Of a stretch of DNA of 64,000 nt, positions 10,907 through 20,165 are shown piece after piece. The stretch is taken from contig NZ_JAUSTE010000015.1 of NCBI RefSeq assembly GCF_030812675.1, positions 1-64,000 of the forward strand, given 5' to 3'. The notes under the pieces were generated by a model. The model saw nothing but the letters and a program-made list of their open reading frames with translations, was not told the DNA's origin and made no database searches. Within the stretch, counting starts at the first letter, position 1; each line of letters opens with the position of its first letter. Source of the DNA: Sinomonas atrocyanea. GTDB taxonomy: Bacteria > Actinomycetota > Actinomycetes > Actinomycetales > Micrococcaceae. Both the position numbers and the translations under genes were made by a program.

Positions 10907-10943
10907 AAGGTAACCGGTCAAGTGGTGTTTGACGGGTTACCTT
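10907..10943. promoter_or_regulatory. palindromic operator before the CGNR-MMPL operon
   Basis: Two 15-nt arms, AAGGTAACCGGTCAA (10907-10921) and TTGACGGGTTACCTT (10929-10943), are complementary at 14 of 15 positions with a 7-nt spacer. The site lies 22 nt upstream of the CGNR start codon, where a dimeric repressor would block transcription. The left arm read on the minus strand contains TTGACC, which may double as a -35 box. Confidence 0.65.
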
Positions 10944-11066
10944 TCCGCGGCACTCATGCCGCATCTGCTCGCGGCCTGCGCACAGCCAGCTTCCTGAGAT
11001 CCCCAAGCTTTGGGCGTATCGTGAAGAGGCGAGTTGATACACACCACCGTCGCCGGGGAGGACATC

Positions 11067-11345
11067 ATGGGCCTTTTCAAGAAGCACGGACCTGCTGCGC
11101 AGGAACCCACGGTCGGCGCGGAGGGCGCAGCCGTCGAGAGCACGGCCATGGAGAGCACCGCCACCGACAACGCTGTCCCGCAGCCCGCTGCGAAGGGGCG
11201 CCCCAAGCGGGAGGTCCATGCGTTCCGCCAGGTCCCGCCCTATGAGATGAACGAGGAGCTCGCCGAGCGCATCGCCATGCGTGCCTACGGGGACCAGGAC
11301 CACGACGGCCGGCCGGACATCCCGGCCGCACCCTTCCCCGGCTAG
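11067..11345 (+). CDS. small acidic hypothetical protein
   Basis: The 92-residue product begins MGLFKKHGPA, has an Ala/Thr/Glu-rich low-complexity middle and a more structured end with HAFRQVPPYEMNEELAERIAM followed by DQDHDGRPDIP. GGGGAGGA lies 4-5 nt before the ATG, which supports translation from here, although a TTG 33 nt upstream is also in frame. No membrane segment or known domain is recognised; function unknown. Its TAG shares the palindrome CTAG with the stop codon of the converging ramB gene, so the two genes overlap by 3 nt. Confidence 0.65.
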   Translation: MGLFKKHGPAAQEPTVGAEGAAVESTAMESTATDNAVPQPAAKGRPKREVHAFRQVPPYEMNEELAERIAMRAYGDQDHDGRPDIPAAPFPG

Positions 11346-12850
11346 CTGCCCGAGTGCGCCTCGAGGAATGAATAGACCTCGGTCTCGTCGACGCCGGGGA
11401 ACGCGCCGGGCGGCATGGCAGCGAGCAGGTGCGAGTGGGCCCGGGCCGACGGCCAGGCGTTCCCGGCCCAGTGCTCGCTGAGCTCGGCCGGCGGCCTGCG
11501 GCAGCAGTCGGGATCGGGGCAGCGTGAGACCGCCCGCGCCGTCGTCTCCCTCCCGCGGAACCACTTCACATGGTGGTACGGGACGCCGATGCTGAGCGAG
11601 AACTCACCGCTCGCGCTCCTCTCCGTCCTGGCCGTGCACCAGAAGGTCCCGGTCACCGTGTCGGTGTACTGGCTGTACGAGCTGAACTTGTCCGGCACCT
11701 CGAACACCGCGCGGCTCGTCCAGGCCCGGCAGGAGGGCTGGCCCTCGATGGCCCCGGTGTGATCCATCGGGAAGTTCACGCCGTCGTTCTCGTAGGCCTT
11801 GTAGATGATGCCGGACTGGTGGGTCTTCTGGAAGTGGGTCGTGAGCCCCAGATGCTGGGTCGCGAGGTTCGTGAACCGGTGGGCGGCGGTCTCGTAGCTC
11901 ACCGAGAACGCGTCACGGAGGTCGTCGACCGAGATCTCCTTGGCCGCCTTGGCCCGCTGCAGGAAGTCGACCGTGGCCTGCTCCGGCAGCAGGAGCGCAG
12001 CGGCGAAGTAGTTCGTCGCCACCCGCTGGGCCAGGAAGTCACCATAGGACCGCGGCGTCTCGTGGCCCAGGACGTAGTGGCCGAGCGCCTGGAGCAGCAC
12101 GGACCGGGGATCGTGGTCCGAGCGCTGGTTGTGGGTGAGGTAAATCCTGCGATTCTTCAGGTCGGTCACGCTGCGGGTCGAATGCGGCAGGTCCCCCACG
12201 TGGTAGAGCGTGAACCCGAGGTGCGTGGCGATGTCGGAGATGGTGTGCTGGCTCAGCGGCCCCGAGGTGTAGCCCACCTGGGCGAGGACCTTCTGGGCCT
12301 CGGCCTCGTACTCGGGGAAGTAGTTGCCCCGGTCGCGCATCATGCGGCGCAGTTCGCCGTTCGCGCGCCGTGCCTCCTCGGGCGTGGCCACCTGCTCGTT
12401 CATCTTCCGCTCCAGCTCGCGCAGCAGCCCGAGCTGGGACTCGAGCACATCGAGCGGCAGCCGCGAGCTGATGCGGACCTTGGGCAGGTTCAGGTTCTCG
12501 TACAGGGGGCTGCGCTGGTAGCGCTCGAGCTCGATCTCGAGGGCCGCCCGGCGGGTGGGCGGCTCCGTCCCGAGCAGGGCGTCGACGCCGACGCCGAGGG
12601 CGCCCGCGAGCTGCGTCAGGAGGCTCAGCTTCGGCTCGCGCTTGCCGTTCTCGATGAGGCTCAGCTGGCTCGCCGCGGCGCCGGCGGCGGCCCCCAGCTC
12701 GTCCAGCGTGAGCCCCGCGGCCTTCCGCAGGTGCCTGATCCTGCGGCCGAGGCTGATGACGTCGATCCCACTGCTCTGGGCATCGGGAGGAGGCCCGGCG
12801 GGGCGGCTCCACGACGAGCGGGCGGGGGCGGACGGCGTCGTACGCGGCAT
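11342..12850 (-). CDS. ramB: RamB-type XRE regulator of acetate metabolism
   Basis: The 502-residue protein has an N-terminal XRE helix-turn-helix (about residues 33-88, [20 protein letters not shown]...[13 protein letters not shown]). A central IrrE/ImmA-like region with [10 protein letters not shown] and a C-terminal DUF2083-type domain with a cysteine cluster ([11 protein letters not shown]) follow. This is the layout of Corynebacterium and Mycobacterium RamB/ScfR proteins, which repress or activate glyoxylate-shunt genes in response to acetate, propionate or acyl-CoA status. Its position divergent from aceA with a 123-bp shared region supports the call. The IrrE motif lacks the catalytic Glu of HExxH (HYVLGH), so proteolysis is unlikely. 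Confidence 0.88.
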   Translation of the reverse strand: MPRTTPSAPARSSWSRPAGPPPDAQSSGIDVISLGRRIRHLRKAAGLTLDELGAAAGAAASQLSLIENGKREPKLSLLTQLAGALGVGVDALLGTEPPTRRAALEIELERYQRSPLYENLNLPKVRISSRLPLDVLESQLGLLRELERKMNEQVATPEEARRANGELRRMMRDRGNYFPEYEAEAQKVLAQVGYTSGPLSQHTISDIATHLGFTLYHVGDLPHSTRSVTDLKNRRIYLTHNQRSDHDPRSVLLQALGHYVLGHETPRSYGDFLAQRVATNYFAAALLLPEQATVDFLQRAKAAKEISVDDLRDAFSVSYETAAHRFTNLATQHLGLTTHFQKTHQSGIIYKAYENDGVNFPMDHTGAIEGQPSCRAWTSRAVFEVPDKFSSYSQYTDTVTGTFWCTARTERSASGEFSLSIGVPYHHVKWFRGRETTARAVSRCPDPDCCRRPPAELSEHWAGNAWPSARAHSHLLAAMPPGAFPGVDETEVYSFLEAHSGS

Positions 12851-12973
12851 TTCTTGAGAATACGTGAAGATCTGTGTTTCTTTCCAGCACTCTTCTCTGT
12901 TGGAGGGCTTGCAGACCCGGAAAAGTTGTTCTCACGAAGAAGCCATCAGGCACCGAGTCGAAGGAGACCCGCC
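12851..12973. promoter_or_regulatory. divergent ramB-aceA control region
   Basis: This 123-bp stretch is clearly AT-richer than its surroundings and holds both start signals. The palindrome TTCTTGAGAA lies at the ramB end and AAGGAG sits 8 nt before the aceA ATG. It is the expected binding place for RamB; I do not identify a specific RamB box. Confidence 0.55.
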
Positions 12974-14308
<1,335 letters not shown>

Positions 14309-14316
14309 CAGGCAGC

Positions 14317-14362
14317 ACGACGGCGGGTGGGCCGGCACGCTTAGCCGGCCCACCGCCGTCGT
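14317..14362 (+). terminator. intercistronic hairpin between aceA and aceB
   Basis: A 19-bp stem with one bulged G (ACGACGGCGGGTGGGCCGGC, 7-nt loop, then the complementary arm) lies 8 nt after the aceA stop. Because aceB follows immediately in the same direction, it probably acts as an attenuating or partial terminator, or stabilises the aceA transcript. Confidence 0.7.
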
Positions 14363-14381
14363 ACACCACCAGGAGACCGCC

Positions 14382-16064
14382 ATGAACAGCTTCAGCACTG
14401 AGACCACGATCAACGGCGTGACGATCACCGCCCAGCCCATCGCCCGGCAGCGGGAGATCCTCACCCCGGACGCCCTCGAGTTCGTCGCCCGCCTGCACCG
14501 AGCCACCGCCGAGCGCCGCCAGGAGCTCCTCGAGGCCCGCCACGCGCGCCGCGCCGAGATCGCCCGCGGCGGCGATCCGCGCTTCCTGGGCGAGACGGAG
14601 GAGATCCGCAACGACCCGAACTGGCGGGTCGCCCCGCCCGCGCCGGGTCTGACGGACCGCCGGGTCGAGATCACGGGGCCGGTGGACCGGAAGTCGACCG
14701 TCAACGCGCTCAACTCGGGCGCCAACGTGTGGCTGGCCGACATGGAGGACTCCCTCACGCCGTCCTGGCGCAACCTCATCCAGGGCCAGATCAACCTCCT
14801 GGACGCGCTGCGCGGCGGAATCGACTTCACGATGGGCGAGGGCCCCACGCGCAAGGAGTACCGGCTCAAGCCGTTCGAGGAGCGGCCCACCACCGTGCTG
14901 CGTCCGCGCGGCCTGCACCTGCCCGAGAAGAACATGCTCGTGGACGGCAAGCCTGTGGCCGGCGGCATCATGGACTTCGGGCTGTACTTCTTCCACAACG
15001 CGGCCCGGCTCACCGCGCTCGGCCACGGCCCCTACTTCTACCTGCCCAAGGTCGAGAACCGGCTCGAGGCGCGCCTCTGGAACGACGTGTTCGTCCTCGC
15101 CCAGGACCTCCTCGGCATCCCGCAGGGGACCATCCGGGCCACGGTGCTCATCGAGACCATCACGGCGGCGTTCGAGATGGAGGAGATCCTGTGGGAGCTC
15201 CGCGACCACGCCGCCGGGCTCAACGCCGGCCGGTGGGACTACATCTTCTCCATCATCAAGAACTTCCGGACCCGCGGGCCGCGCTTCGTGCTCCCGGACC
15301 GGGACCAGGTGACCATGGCGCAGCCGTTCATGCGCGCCTACACCGAACAGCTCGTGCGGGCGTGCCACCGCCGCGGCGCCATGGCGATCGGCGGCCCGGC
15401 CGCGTACGTCCCGAGCCGGCGTGACCCCGCGGCCAATGCCGAGGCCCTCCTGGCGACCCGTGCGGACAAGCTCCGCGACGCCGAGGACGGGTTCGACGGC
15501 GCGTGGGTGGCGCACCCCGAGTTCGTCTCCGTGGTCCGCGACGCGTTCGACAGCGTGCTGGGCGAGAAGCCGAACCAGCTGGACCGGCTCCGCGAGGACG
15601 TCATCCCGGACGACCGCGCGCTGATCGACCTGAGCACGTGCCGCGGCACGATCACGGAGGAGGGCATCCGCAACAACATCGAGGTGGGCATCCGCTACAT
15701 CGAGACGTGGCTGCGGGGCAACGGCGCCGTGGCGATCCAGGGCCTCATGGAGGACGCCGCGACGGCCGAGATCTCCCGCTCGCAGATCTGGCAGTGGATC
15801 TACGCCCGCGCCATCACGGACCAGGGCGAGATCGTGAGCCGCGAGTGGGTCGAGGAGCTGCTCGACGAGGAGTTCCACAAGCTCGAGCGCTTCGACGGCG
15901 ACCGCTTCCGCGACGCCCGCGAGCTGTTCGGCGAGGTCGCCCTCGGCGCCGAGTTCCCGACGTTCCTCACGATGCCCGCCTACGCACGGTACCTGTGCGA
16001 GACGGCGGGCAAGGAGGACGAGTACGAGGCCGGACTGCCCGAGCGGCAGTTCGCGGCGGCCTAG
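14382..16064 (+). CDS. aceB: malate synthase A
   Basis: Condenses glyoxylate with acetyl-CoA to malate, completing the glyoxylate shunt with the adjacent aceA. The 560-residue length fits isoform A, not the 720-residue GlcB. Motifs include TTVLRPRGLHLPEKN (with the catalytic Arg), YFYLPKVENRLEARLWND, and the family signature LRDHAAGLNAGRWDYIFSII. AGGAG lies 6 nt before the ATG. Control by RamB together with aceA is likely from context. Confidence 0.97.
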   Translation: MNSFSTETTINGVTITAQPIARQREILTPDALEFVARLHRATAERRQELLEARHARRAEIARGGDPRFLGETEEIRNDPNWRVAPPAPGLTDRRVEITGPVDRKSTVNALNSGANVWLADMEDSLTPSWRNLIQGQINLLDALRGGIDFTMGEGPTRKEYRLKPFEERPTTVLRPRGLHLPEKNMLVDGKPVAGGIMDFGLYFFHNAARLTALGHGPYFYLPKVENRLEARLWNDVFVLAQDLLGIPQGTIRATVLIETITAAFEMEEILWELRDHAAGLNAGRWDYIFSIIKNFRTRGPRFVLPDRDQVTMAQPFMRAYTEQLVRACHRRGAMAIGGPAAYVPSRRDPAANAEALLATRADKLRDAEDGFDGAWVAHPEFVSVVRDAFDSVLGEKPNQLDRLREDVIPDDRALIDLSTCRGTITEEGIRNNIEVGIRYIETWLRGNGAVAIQGLMEDAATAEISRSQIWQWIYARAITDQGEIVSREWVEELLDEEFHKLERFDGDRFRDARELFGEVALGAEFPTFLTMPAYARYLCETAGKEDEYEAGLPERQFAAA

Positions 16065-16153
16065 GCCGCCACCGCCCGAAGACTTCCCGGACCCCGCACG
16101 CTTCAATCGCAACAGGCACCCCGAAGGACGGGGGCGGGGGCACCGGGAAACCC

Positions 16154-16202
16154 GTTGAGGGGCCATCCTGCGTAGTGGTGCTGCGCAGGGCGGCCCCTCA
16201 AC
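16154..16202. terminator. bidirectional hairpin after aceB
   Basis: Arms GTTGAGGGGCC-ATCCTGCG (16154-16172) and CGCAGGGC-GGCCCCTCAAC (16184-16202) pair with two mismatches. It lies between the convergent aceB gene and the membrane-protein gene. The outer arm GTTGAGGGG matches the start of the 21-bp repeat family at 58268-58384. Confidence 0.75.
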
Positions 16203-16228
16203 CCTTGTCCGCCCACCCCCTCCGGCGG

Positions 16229-16723
16229 CTAGTGCGGGAAGACGAGCTCGCCGATGAGGAAGTAGAGCGCGAACAGCGCCGGGAGCATCGTCAGCAGCAC
16301 GAGCACGGAACGCTCCGCGCGGCGGAACCACGCGACCGCGGCCACGACACCCGCGGCGATCGCGGCCAGGAAGCCCAGGACCACGACATTGGAGGCGGCG
16401 ACCATCGGGCCTTCGACCGTGGCCGCGAGCTGCATCAGCGTGGCCGGCAGCGCGACGGCCAACACGAGGCCGGCCGCGGCGAGCCCCACCGCCCACCACC
16501 CCAGCCGCGTGCGGGGCCTGACGCCCAGCCTGCTGTGGGTCGCGGAGAGCCGAGAGGCGGCCGCGAGGAGCACGGCGAGCACGGCGACCATGAACCCGAT
16601 CGTGTAGACCCAGGCCTTCTCCACGTCCGGCGGGACGAAGAAGACCGCCGCGAAGAGCCCGAAGGCAACGAGCCCCGCGCCCCCGGCGATCCGGAATGCC
16701 CAGTTCCTGGTGAGCGTCGTCAT
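16229..16723 (-). CDS. hypothetical five-helix membrane protein
   Basis: The 164-residue product has about five hydrophobic helices (first IAGGAGLVAFGLFAAVFFV, last SVLVLLTMLPALFALYFLIGELVF) and very short loops. No catalytic or transport motif is recognised. ATG 16723 is chosen because GAGG lies 8 nt upstream and the reading frame upstream of it is arginine-rich non-protein-like sequence. It is divergent from the DsbA-family gene; the shared region contains an inverted repeat. Function unknown. Confidence 0.75.
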   Translation of the reverse strand: MTTLTRNWAFRIAGGAGLVAFGLFAAVFFVPPDVEKAWVYTIGFMVAVLAVLLAAASRLSATHSRLGVRPRTRLGWWAVGLAAAGLVLAVALPATLMQLAATVEGPMVAASNVVVLGFLAAIAAGVVAAVAWFRRAERSVLVLLTMLPALFALYFLIGELVFPH

Positions 16724-16780
16724 CGCTCCCACCTCGTCCCTCTGGACCGGAGATCCCGGCGGATCCGGCGTTCCCGGCAC

Positions 16781-16806
16781 CTTCTTTCTACATCTCGTAG
16801 AAGAAG
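16781..16806. promoter_or_regulatory. inverted repeat in a divergent promoter region
   Basis: Arms CTTCTTTCTAC and GTAGAAGAAG flank ATCTC (one-base bulge). It sits between the membrane-protein gene and the FrnE-like gene, 60 nt before the latter, and is AT-richer than its surroundings. An operator for a redox or stress regulator is possible; the regulator is not known. Confidence 0.4.
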
Positions 16807-16866
16807 CGCGCAAGAGTCCGGCGGCCCGGCAGGAATAGCGGCGCCGGCGGAGGGCTTGCACAGGAT

Positions 16867-17607
16867 ATGAACGTTGACATCTGGTCCGACATCGCCTGCC
16901 CGTGGTGCTTCATCGGCAAGCGCCGCTTCGAGAAGGCCCTCTCCGGCTTCCCCCACCGTGACCAGGTCACCGTGACGTGGCACAGCTATCAGCTGGACCC
17001 GAGCCTTCCCGAGCACTATGACGGCACCGAGCTCGAGTACCTCTCCGAGCGCAAGGGCATGCCCGCGGACCGCGTGGCCCAGATGTTCGCCCAGGTCACC
17101 CAGGTCGCCGCCGACGAAGGGCTGCACTACGACTTCGGCAGCATCGTGGTGGCCAACTCGCAGTCGGGGCACGAGCTGCTCCACCTGGCCAAGGCCAAGG
17201 ACGCCGAAGGCGCCCGCGGGACCGCCGACGCCGTGAAGGAGGCGCTGCTCTCGGCGCACTTCGAGCACGGGGAGGACATCGGCTCCCGGGAGGTGCTGGT
17301 CCGGCTCGGCACGGCGGCCGGGCTCGACGCCGGCGAGATCACCGCCGCGCTCGACGCCGGGACGTACCGCGACTCGGTGGCGGCGGACATCCGCCAGGCC
17401 CAGGCGATCGGCATCCAGGGCGTGCCCTTCTTCGTCCTCGACAGCAAGTACGGCGTCTCCGGTGCCCAGCCGCCCGAGCTGTTCGCACAGGCCCTCGAGA
17501 CGGCGTGGCGCGAGGCGAACCCGCTCGTCATGGTGAGCCCCGCCGCGGCGGCCACGGACGACGAGGGGCTCGACGGCGCGGCCTGCGGCCCCGACGGCTG
17601 CGCGTAG
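16867..17607 (+). CDS. DsbA-family oxidoreductase, FrnE-like
   Basis: The 246-residue protein starts directly with a thioredoxin-fold strand and the redox motif CPWC (Cys11, Cys14) in SDIACPWCFIGKRR. A helical insertion (about 60-160) follows, then the cis-Pro strand GIQGVPFFVLDSKYGVSGAQ, as in FrnE of Deinococcus and 2-hydroxychromene-2-carboxylate-isomerase-like proteins. There is no signal peptide, so it should act in the cytosol as a disulfide oxidoreductase in oxidative stress. The tail carries an extra Cys pair (CGPDGC), a feature also seen in FrnE. It ends 4 nt from the converging Rv2629-like gene. Confidence 0.88.
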   Translation: MNVDIWSDIACPWCFIGKRRFEKALSGFPHRDQVTVTWHSYQLDPSLPEHYDGTELEYLSERKGMPADRVAQMFAQVTQVAADEGLHYDFGSIVVANSQSGHELLHLAKAKDAEGARGTADAVKEALLSAHFEHGEDIGSREVLVRLGTAAGLDAGEITAALDAGTYRDSVAADIRQAQAIGIQGVPFFVLDSKYGVSGAQPPELFAQALETAWREANPLVMVSPAAAATDDEGLDGAACGPDGCA

Positions 17608-17611
17608 GCCC

Positions 17612-18712
17612 CTACCAGCGCAGGAGCGCAGCGGCGGCGGACCCGCCGTCGAGCGCGCCGGACGGCACCAGGACGGTGTCCGCGTTGGTGAGGACAGCGG
17701 CGCGGAGGAGGGCGGCTGCCGCATCGGCCTGGCCCAGCGTCGGCGCGCCCACCGCTCCGTCCTCCGACTCGGCGACCCACGGTTCGGCACCCAGCGCGAG
17801 CAGGCTCCGGCCCTCGATCTCCTCCGGGCAGAGGACCAGCGTGCCGACCCGGGCCTCGCGCAGCGCGTTGACGGTCTCCGCCCAGCCGCCGGCCGAGCTG
17901 CGCCCGATCCCGTCGGCCACCCGCGTGAGCGCGTCCTGCGCCCGGCGGCCTGCCGCCTCGGCGACCACGGCGTCGACCTCCTCGGCGAACCGCTCCTGGT
18001 CGGCGCCGGGGGCGGATGAGTTCATGTCCACAGGCTGGGCAAGGCCGGCCGCCCGCTCGCTCAGCGCATCCCGCACCATGAGCCGCGCGCGCTCGTCGCC
18101 CGCCAGGACCACGAGCTGGACCCCGCCCTCCTCGACGATCCGGTTCACCTCCGCCGCGACCTCGGCGCCGTTGCGCCGCCAGACCTCCTCGGTGCGGTGC
18201 TGGTACTTGCCCTGGGAGTAGCCCCCGAGGGGAACCTTGGTGAGGTTCTCGGTGTCGCCGTGGAGCTCCTCGCTGGCCATGGCGCCCCGGGCGGAAGCCC
18301 GGTACCGCCCGATCTCCGCATCGGCCCGCTCCGCCTGCACGAGCAGGTACTCGACGTCCGAGTTCTGCACCTCGGCGAGCGGCACCAGGTTGGGGATCGG
18401 GCCGACCTCGACATCGGCGCGCGCGGGGGCGCCCGGCAGCAGCTCGTTGACCGCCACACGGCCGTTGCGGATCAGCACGAACCGGGAGACCGGCCCGGGT
18501 TCCCCGATGGCAGCCCACTCGAGCTGCTCGGCCGCGCGGGCGTCGGCCTCCGAGCCGCCGGCTTCGGTGACGGCCCGGGAGACGTTGGTGGCGAGCACCT
18601 CGGTGGCCTCGTGCGTGGCCACCGTCCCGGTGCTGACCTCCGCGTGGACGGTGCACCAGGGACCGGATTCACGCAGCGTCTCGGCGAGGCTCTTCAGCGA
18701 CAGCATCCTCAC
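17612..18712 (-). CDS. Rv2629-like protein (baeRF2/Vms1-Ankzf1 release-factor-like family)
   Basis: The 366-residue soluble protein belongs to the actinobacterial Rv2629 family, placed in the bacterial/archaeal eRF1-like superfamily related to Vms1/ANKZF1 peptidyl-tRNA hydrolases. Family features are the central GGYSQGKYQHRTEEVWRRN segment and the later VVLAGDERARLMVRDAL strand-helix. A role in ribosome rescue or hypoxic persistence is suggested for the family but not shown. Start: GTG 18712 overlaps the upstream DUF1918 stop codon as GTGA, with GAAGG 7 nt before it; ATG 18706 is the alternative. The pairing with DUF1918 points to a shared stress role. Confidence 0.8.
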   Translation of the reverse strand: MRMLSLKSLAETLRESGPWCTVHAEVSTGTVATHEATEVLATNVSRAVTEAGGSEADARAAEQLEWAAIGEPGPVSRFVLIRNGRVAVNELLPGAPARADVEVGPIPNLVPLAEVQNSDVEYLLVQAERADAEIGRYRASARGAMASEELHGDTENLTKVPLGGYSQGKYQHRTEEVWRRNGAEVAAEVNRIVEEGGVQLVVLAGDERARLMVRDALSERAAGLAQPVDMNSSAPGADQERFAEEVDAVVAEAAGRRAQDALTRVADGIGRSSAGGWAETVNALREARVGTLVLCPEEIEGRSLLALGAEPWVAESEDGAVGAPTLGQADAAAALLRAAVLTNADTVLVPSGALDGGSAAAALLRW

Positions 18713-18897
18713 CCACCCACCTTCTCGACCGAGAAGTCTCCGCCCGGGAAGACCATGGTCTCGTGGCCGTCGTCGAACCGGACGAGGTACGGCGGCTCGC
18801 CGTGGGCGCCCCTGACTTCGATGATTTCCCCGTGCCGGTCCTTCGATTCCACGGTCCGGCCACGGATGACGATCCGATCCCCTTGTACTGCGTTCAC
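18709..18897 (-). CDS. DUF1918 domain protein
   Basis: A 62-residue protein with the DUF1918 pattern GDRIVIRGRTVESKDRHGEI, then VRFDDGHETMVFPGGD, a compact SH3-like beta barrel. Function is unknown for the family; nucleic-acid or small-molecule binding is only a guess. The GTG start is preceded by AAGGAGGTGATCC, an unusually long match to the 16S rRNA 3' end, implying very strong initiation. It is the first gene of a two-gene operon with the Rv2629-like gene (4-nt overlap). Confidence 0.85.
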   Translation of the reverse strand: MNAVQGDRIVIRGRTVESKDRHGEIIEVRGAHGEPPYLVRFDDGHETMVFPGGDFSVEKVGG

Positions 18898-18899
18898 GG

Positions 18900-18918
18900 C
18901 GGATCACCTCCTTCCCCG
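18900..18918 (-). promoter_or_regulatory. extended Shine-Dalgarno site
   Basis: On the minus strand the bases before the DUF1918 GTG read AAGGAGGTGATCC-GCC. Thirteen consecutive bases match the complement of the conserved 16S 3' end (GGATCACCTCCTT), while typical sites use 4-7. It supports the GTG start and suggests a highly translated or translationally controlled mRNA. Confidence 0.7.
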
Positions 18919-19012
18919 AGGGTAAGGAGGCCCGTCCGGGGGGAGGAAGGGCCGAGAGACCCTTCTGCCCGTGCCCCTTGCGCGCCGGTGCCGGGGCGGA
19001 TAGGAGTGAGGA

Positions 19013-19651
19013 ATGGAGAGCGAACACAGGCCCGGTCCCTCGGAATTCTGGGACGAGTTCTATGCGGAGCGGCAGCGCGTCTGGAGCGGGAAGCCCAACG
19101 GCGCCCTCGTGCGCGAGGTGGGCGCCGTGGCGCCCGGCAGGGCCATCGACCTCGGCTGCGGCGAGGGCGCCGACGCCATCTGGCTCGCCGAGCGGGGGTG
19201 GACCGTGACCGGCGTGGACGTCTCTGCCGTCGCCCTGGGGCGCGCCGCCGGGCACGCGGAGGAGGCCGGCGTCGCCGACCGCGTCACCTGGCTCGCGCGC
19301 GACCTCGCCGAGTGGGAGCCCGAGGAGGCCTACGACCTCGTGACCGCCTCGTTCCTCCACTCCCCCGTCGAGTTCCCCCGCGAGCGCGTGCTGCTCGCCG
19401 CGACCCGCGCCGTCGCGCCGGGCGGACTGCTGTTCGTGGTGGGCCACACGGCGTTCCCGCCGTGGTCGCGCCACCCGCACGACGTGCACATGCCGTCCGC
19501 GGACGAGCTCGCCGCCTCGCTGGGCCTGCGCGCCGACCGGTGGGAGATCGAGACGAGCACGTCCGAGGGGCGCGAGGCGACCGGCCCCGAGGGGCAGAGG
19601 GCGGTGCTCACCGACGCCATCCTCAAGGCCAGGCGCCGGGCCGCCGATTAA
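19013..19651 (+). CDS. class I SAM-dependent methyltransferase
   Basis: The 212-residue protein has the Rossmann methyltransferase motif I AIDLGCGEGADAIWLAERGW (about residues 43-62), motif II VTGVDVSAVAL, and the acidic DLAEWEPEEAYDLVTASF motif. It resembles the small TehB/thiopurine-type methyltransferases, often involved in detoxification. The substrate is not determinable. AGGAGTGAGG precedes the ATG. It stands alone, divergent from the DUF1918 operon. Confidence 0.85.
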   Translation: MESEHRPGPSEFWDEFYAERQRVWSGKPNGALVREVGAVAPGRAIDLGCGEGADAIWLAERGWTVTGVDVSAVALGRAAGHAEEAGVADRVTWLARDLAEWEPEEAYDLVTASFLHSPVEFPRERVLLAATRAVAPGGLLFVVGHTAFPPWSRHPHDVHMPSADELAASLGLRADRWEIETSTSEGREATGPEGQRAVLTDAILKARRRAAD

Positions 19652-19720
19652 AAAGCATCCCGTATGCTGATTTAAGCTCGGAGGGAAACGATCTCTCTTG
19701 ACCCCCGAGGTGGATGCAGC

Positions 19721-20152
19721 ATGGCTGGAGCAACGGCCGTCCTGGTGGCGGCGGCGTTCGTGTGGCTGGGCATGGTCCTGGCGATCTCCTTCATCGAGGC
19801 GCCGCTGAAGTTCAGCGCCCCGGGCATCACGATCGAGCTCGGCGTGGGAATCGGCCGGCTCGTGTTCAGGGCGCTCAACCTCGTCGAGTGCGTGCTCGCC
19901 GCGGCGGTGCTCCTCGCACTGGCCCTCGGCGGGGCGGCCCCGTCGGCGCCGAGGTGGCCGCTCGGCGCCGTGCTCGCGGTGATCATCGCGCTCGACGTCG
20001 CGTGGCTCCGGCCGCGGATGGACCGCCGGGTGACCGGCGGGAAGCTGAGCGAGAGCATGCCCCGGCACACGCTGCACTTCACCTACGTGGGGCTCGAGCT
20101 GCTCAAGGTCGCAGGCCTGGTCTGGCTCGGGGTCCTGGGGCTCGCGGGCTGA
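19721..20152 (+). CDS. conserved four-helix membrane protein
   Basis: The 143-residue product has four predicted helices with the conserved-looking loops ISFIEAPLKFSAPGITIELG and MPRHTLHFTYVGLELLKV between them. It resembles small uncharacterised integral membrane proteins of the DUF4149-like type, but I am not certain of the family. GAGGTGGATGCAGC leads into the ATG. The 69-bp upstream region is AT-rich and contains AGCAT-CCCGT-ATGCT (19654-19668), a possible operator or promoter element. Convergent with the acyl-CoA dehydrogenase gene. Confidence 0.7.
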   Translation: MAGATAVLVAAAFVWLGMVLAISFIEAPLKFSAPGITIELGVGIGRLVFRALNLVECVLAAAVLLALALGGAAPSAPRWPLGAVLAVIIALDVAWLRPRMDRRVTGGKLSESMPRHTLHFTYVGLELLKVAGLVWLGVLGLAG

Positions 20153-20165
20153 AACCTCCGGTGCC

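Noticed and set aside
5752-10932. A 1726-codon open frame on the plus strand
   Set aside because: It is an out-of-frame shadow of the kinase, TAXI and MMPL genes, made of Arg/Pro/Gly/Ala-rich sequence without domains; high GC removes stop codons in the alternative frames.
18898-18918. Fragment of a 16S rRNA 3' end
   Set aside because: GGATCACCTCCTT on the plus strand is only the complement of a very long Shine-Dalgarno site; there is no flanking rRNA sequence.
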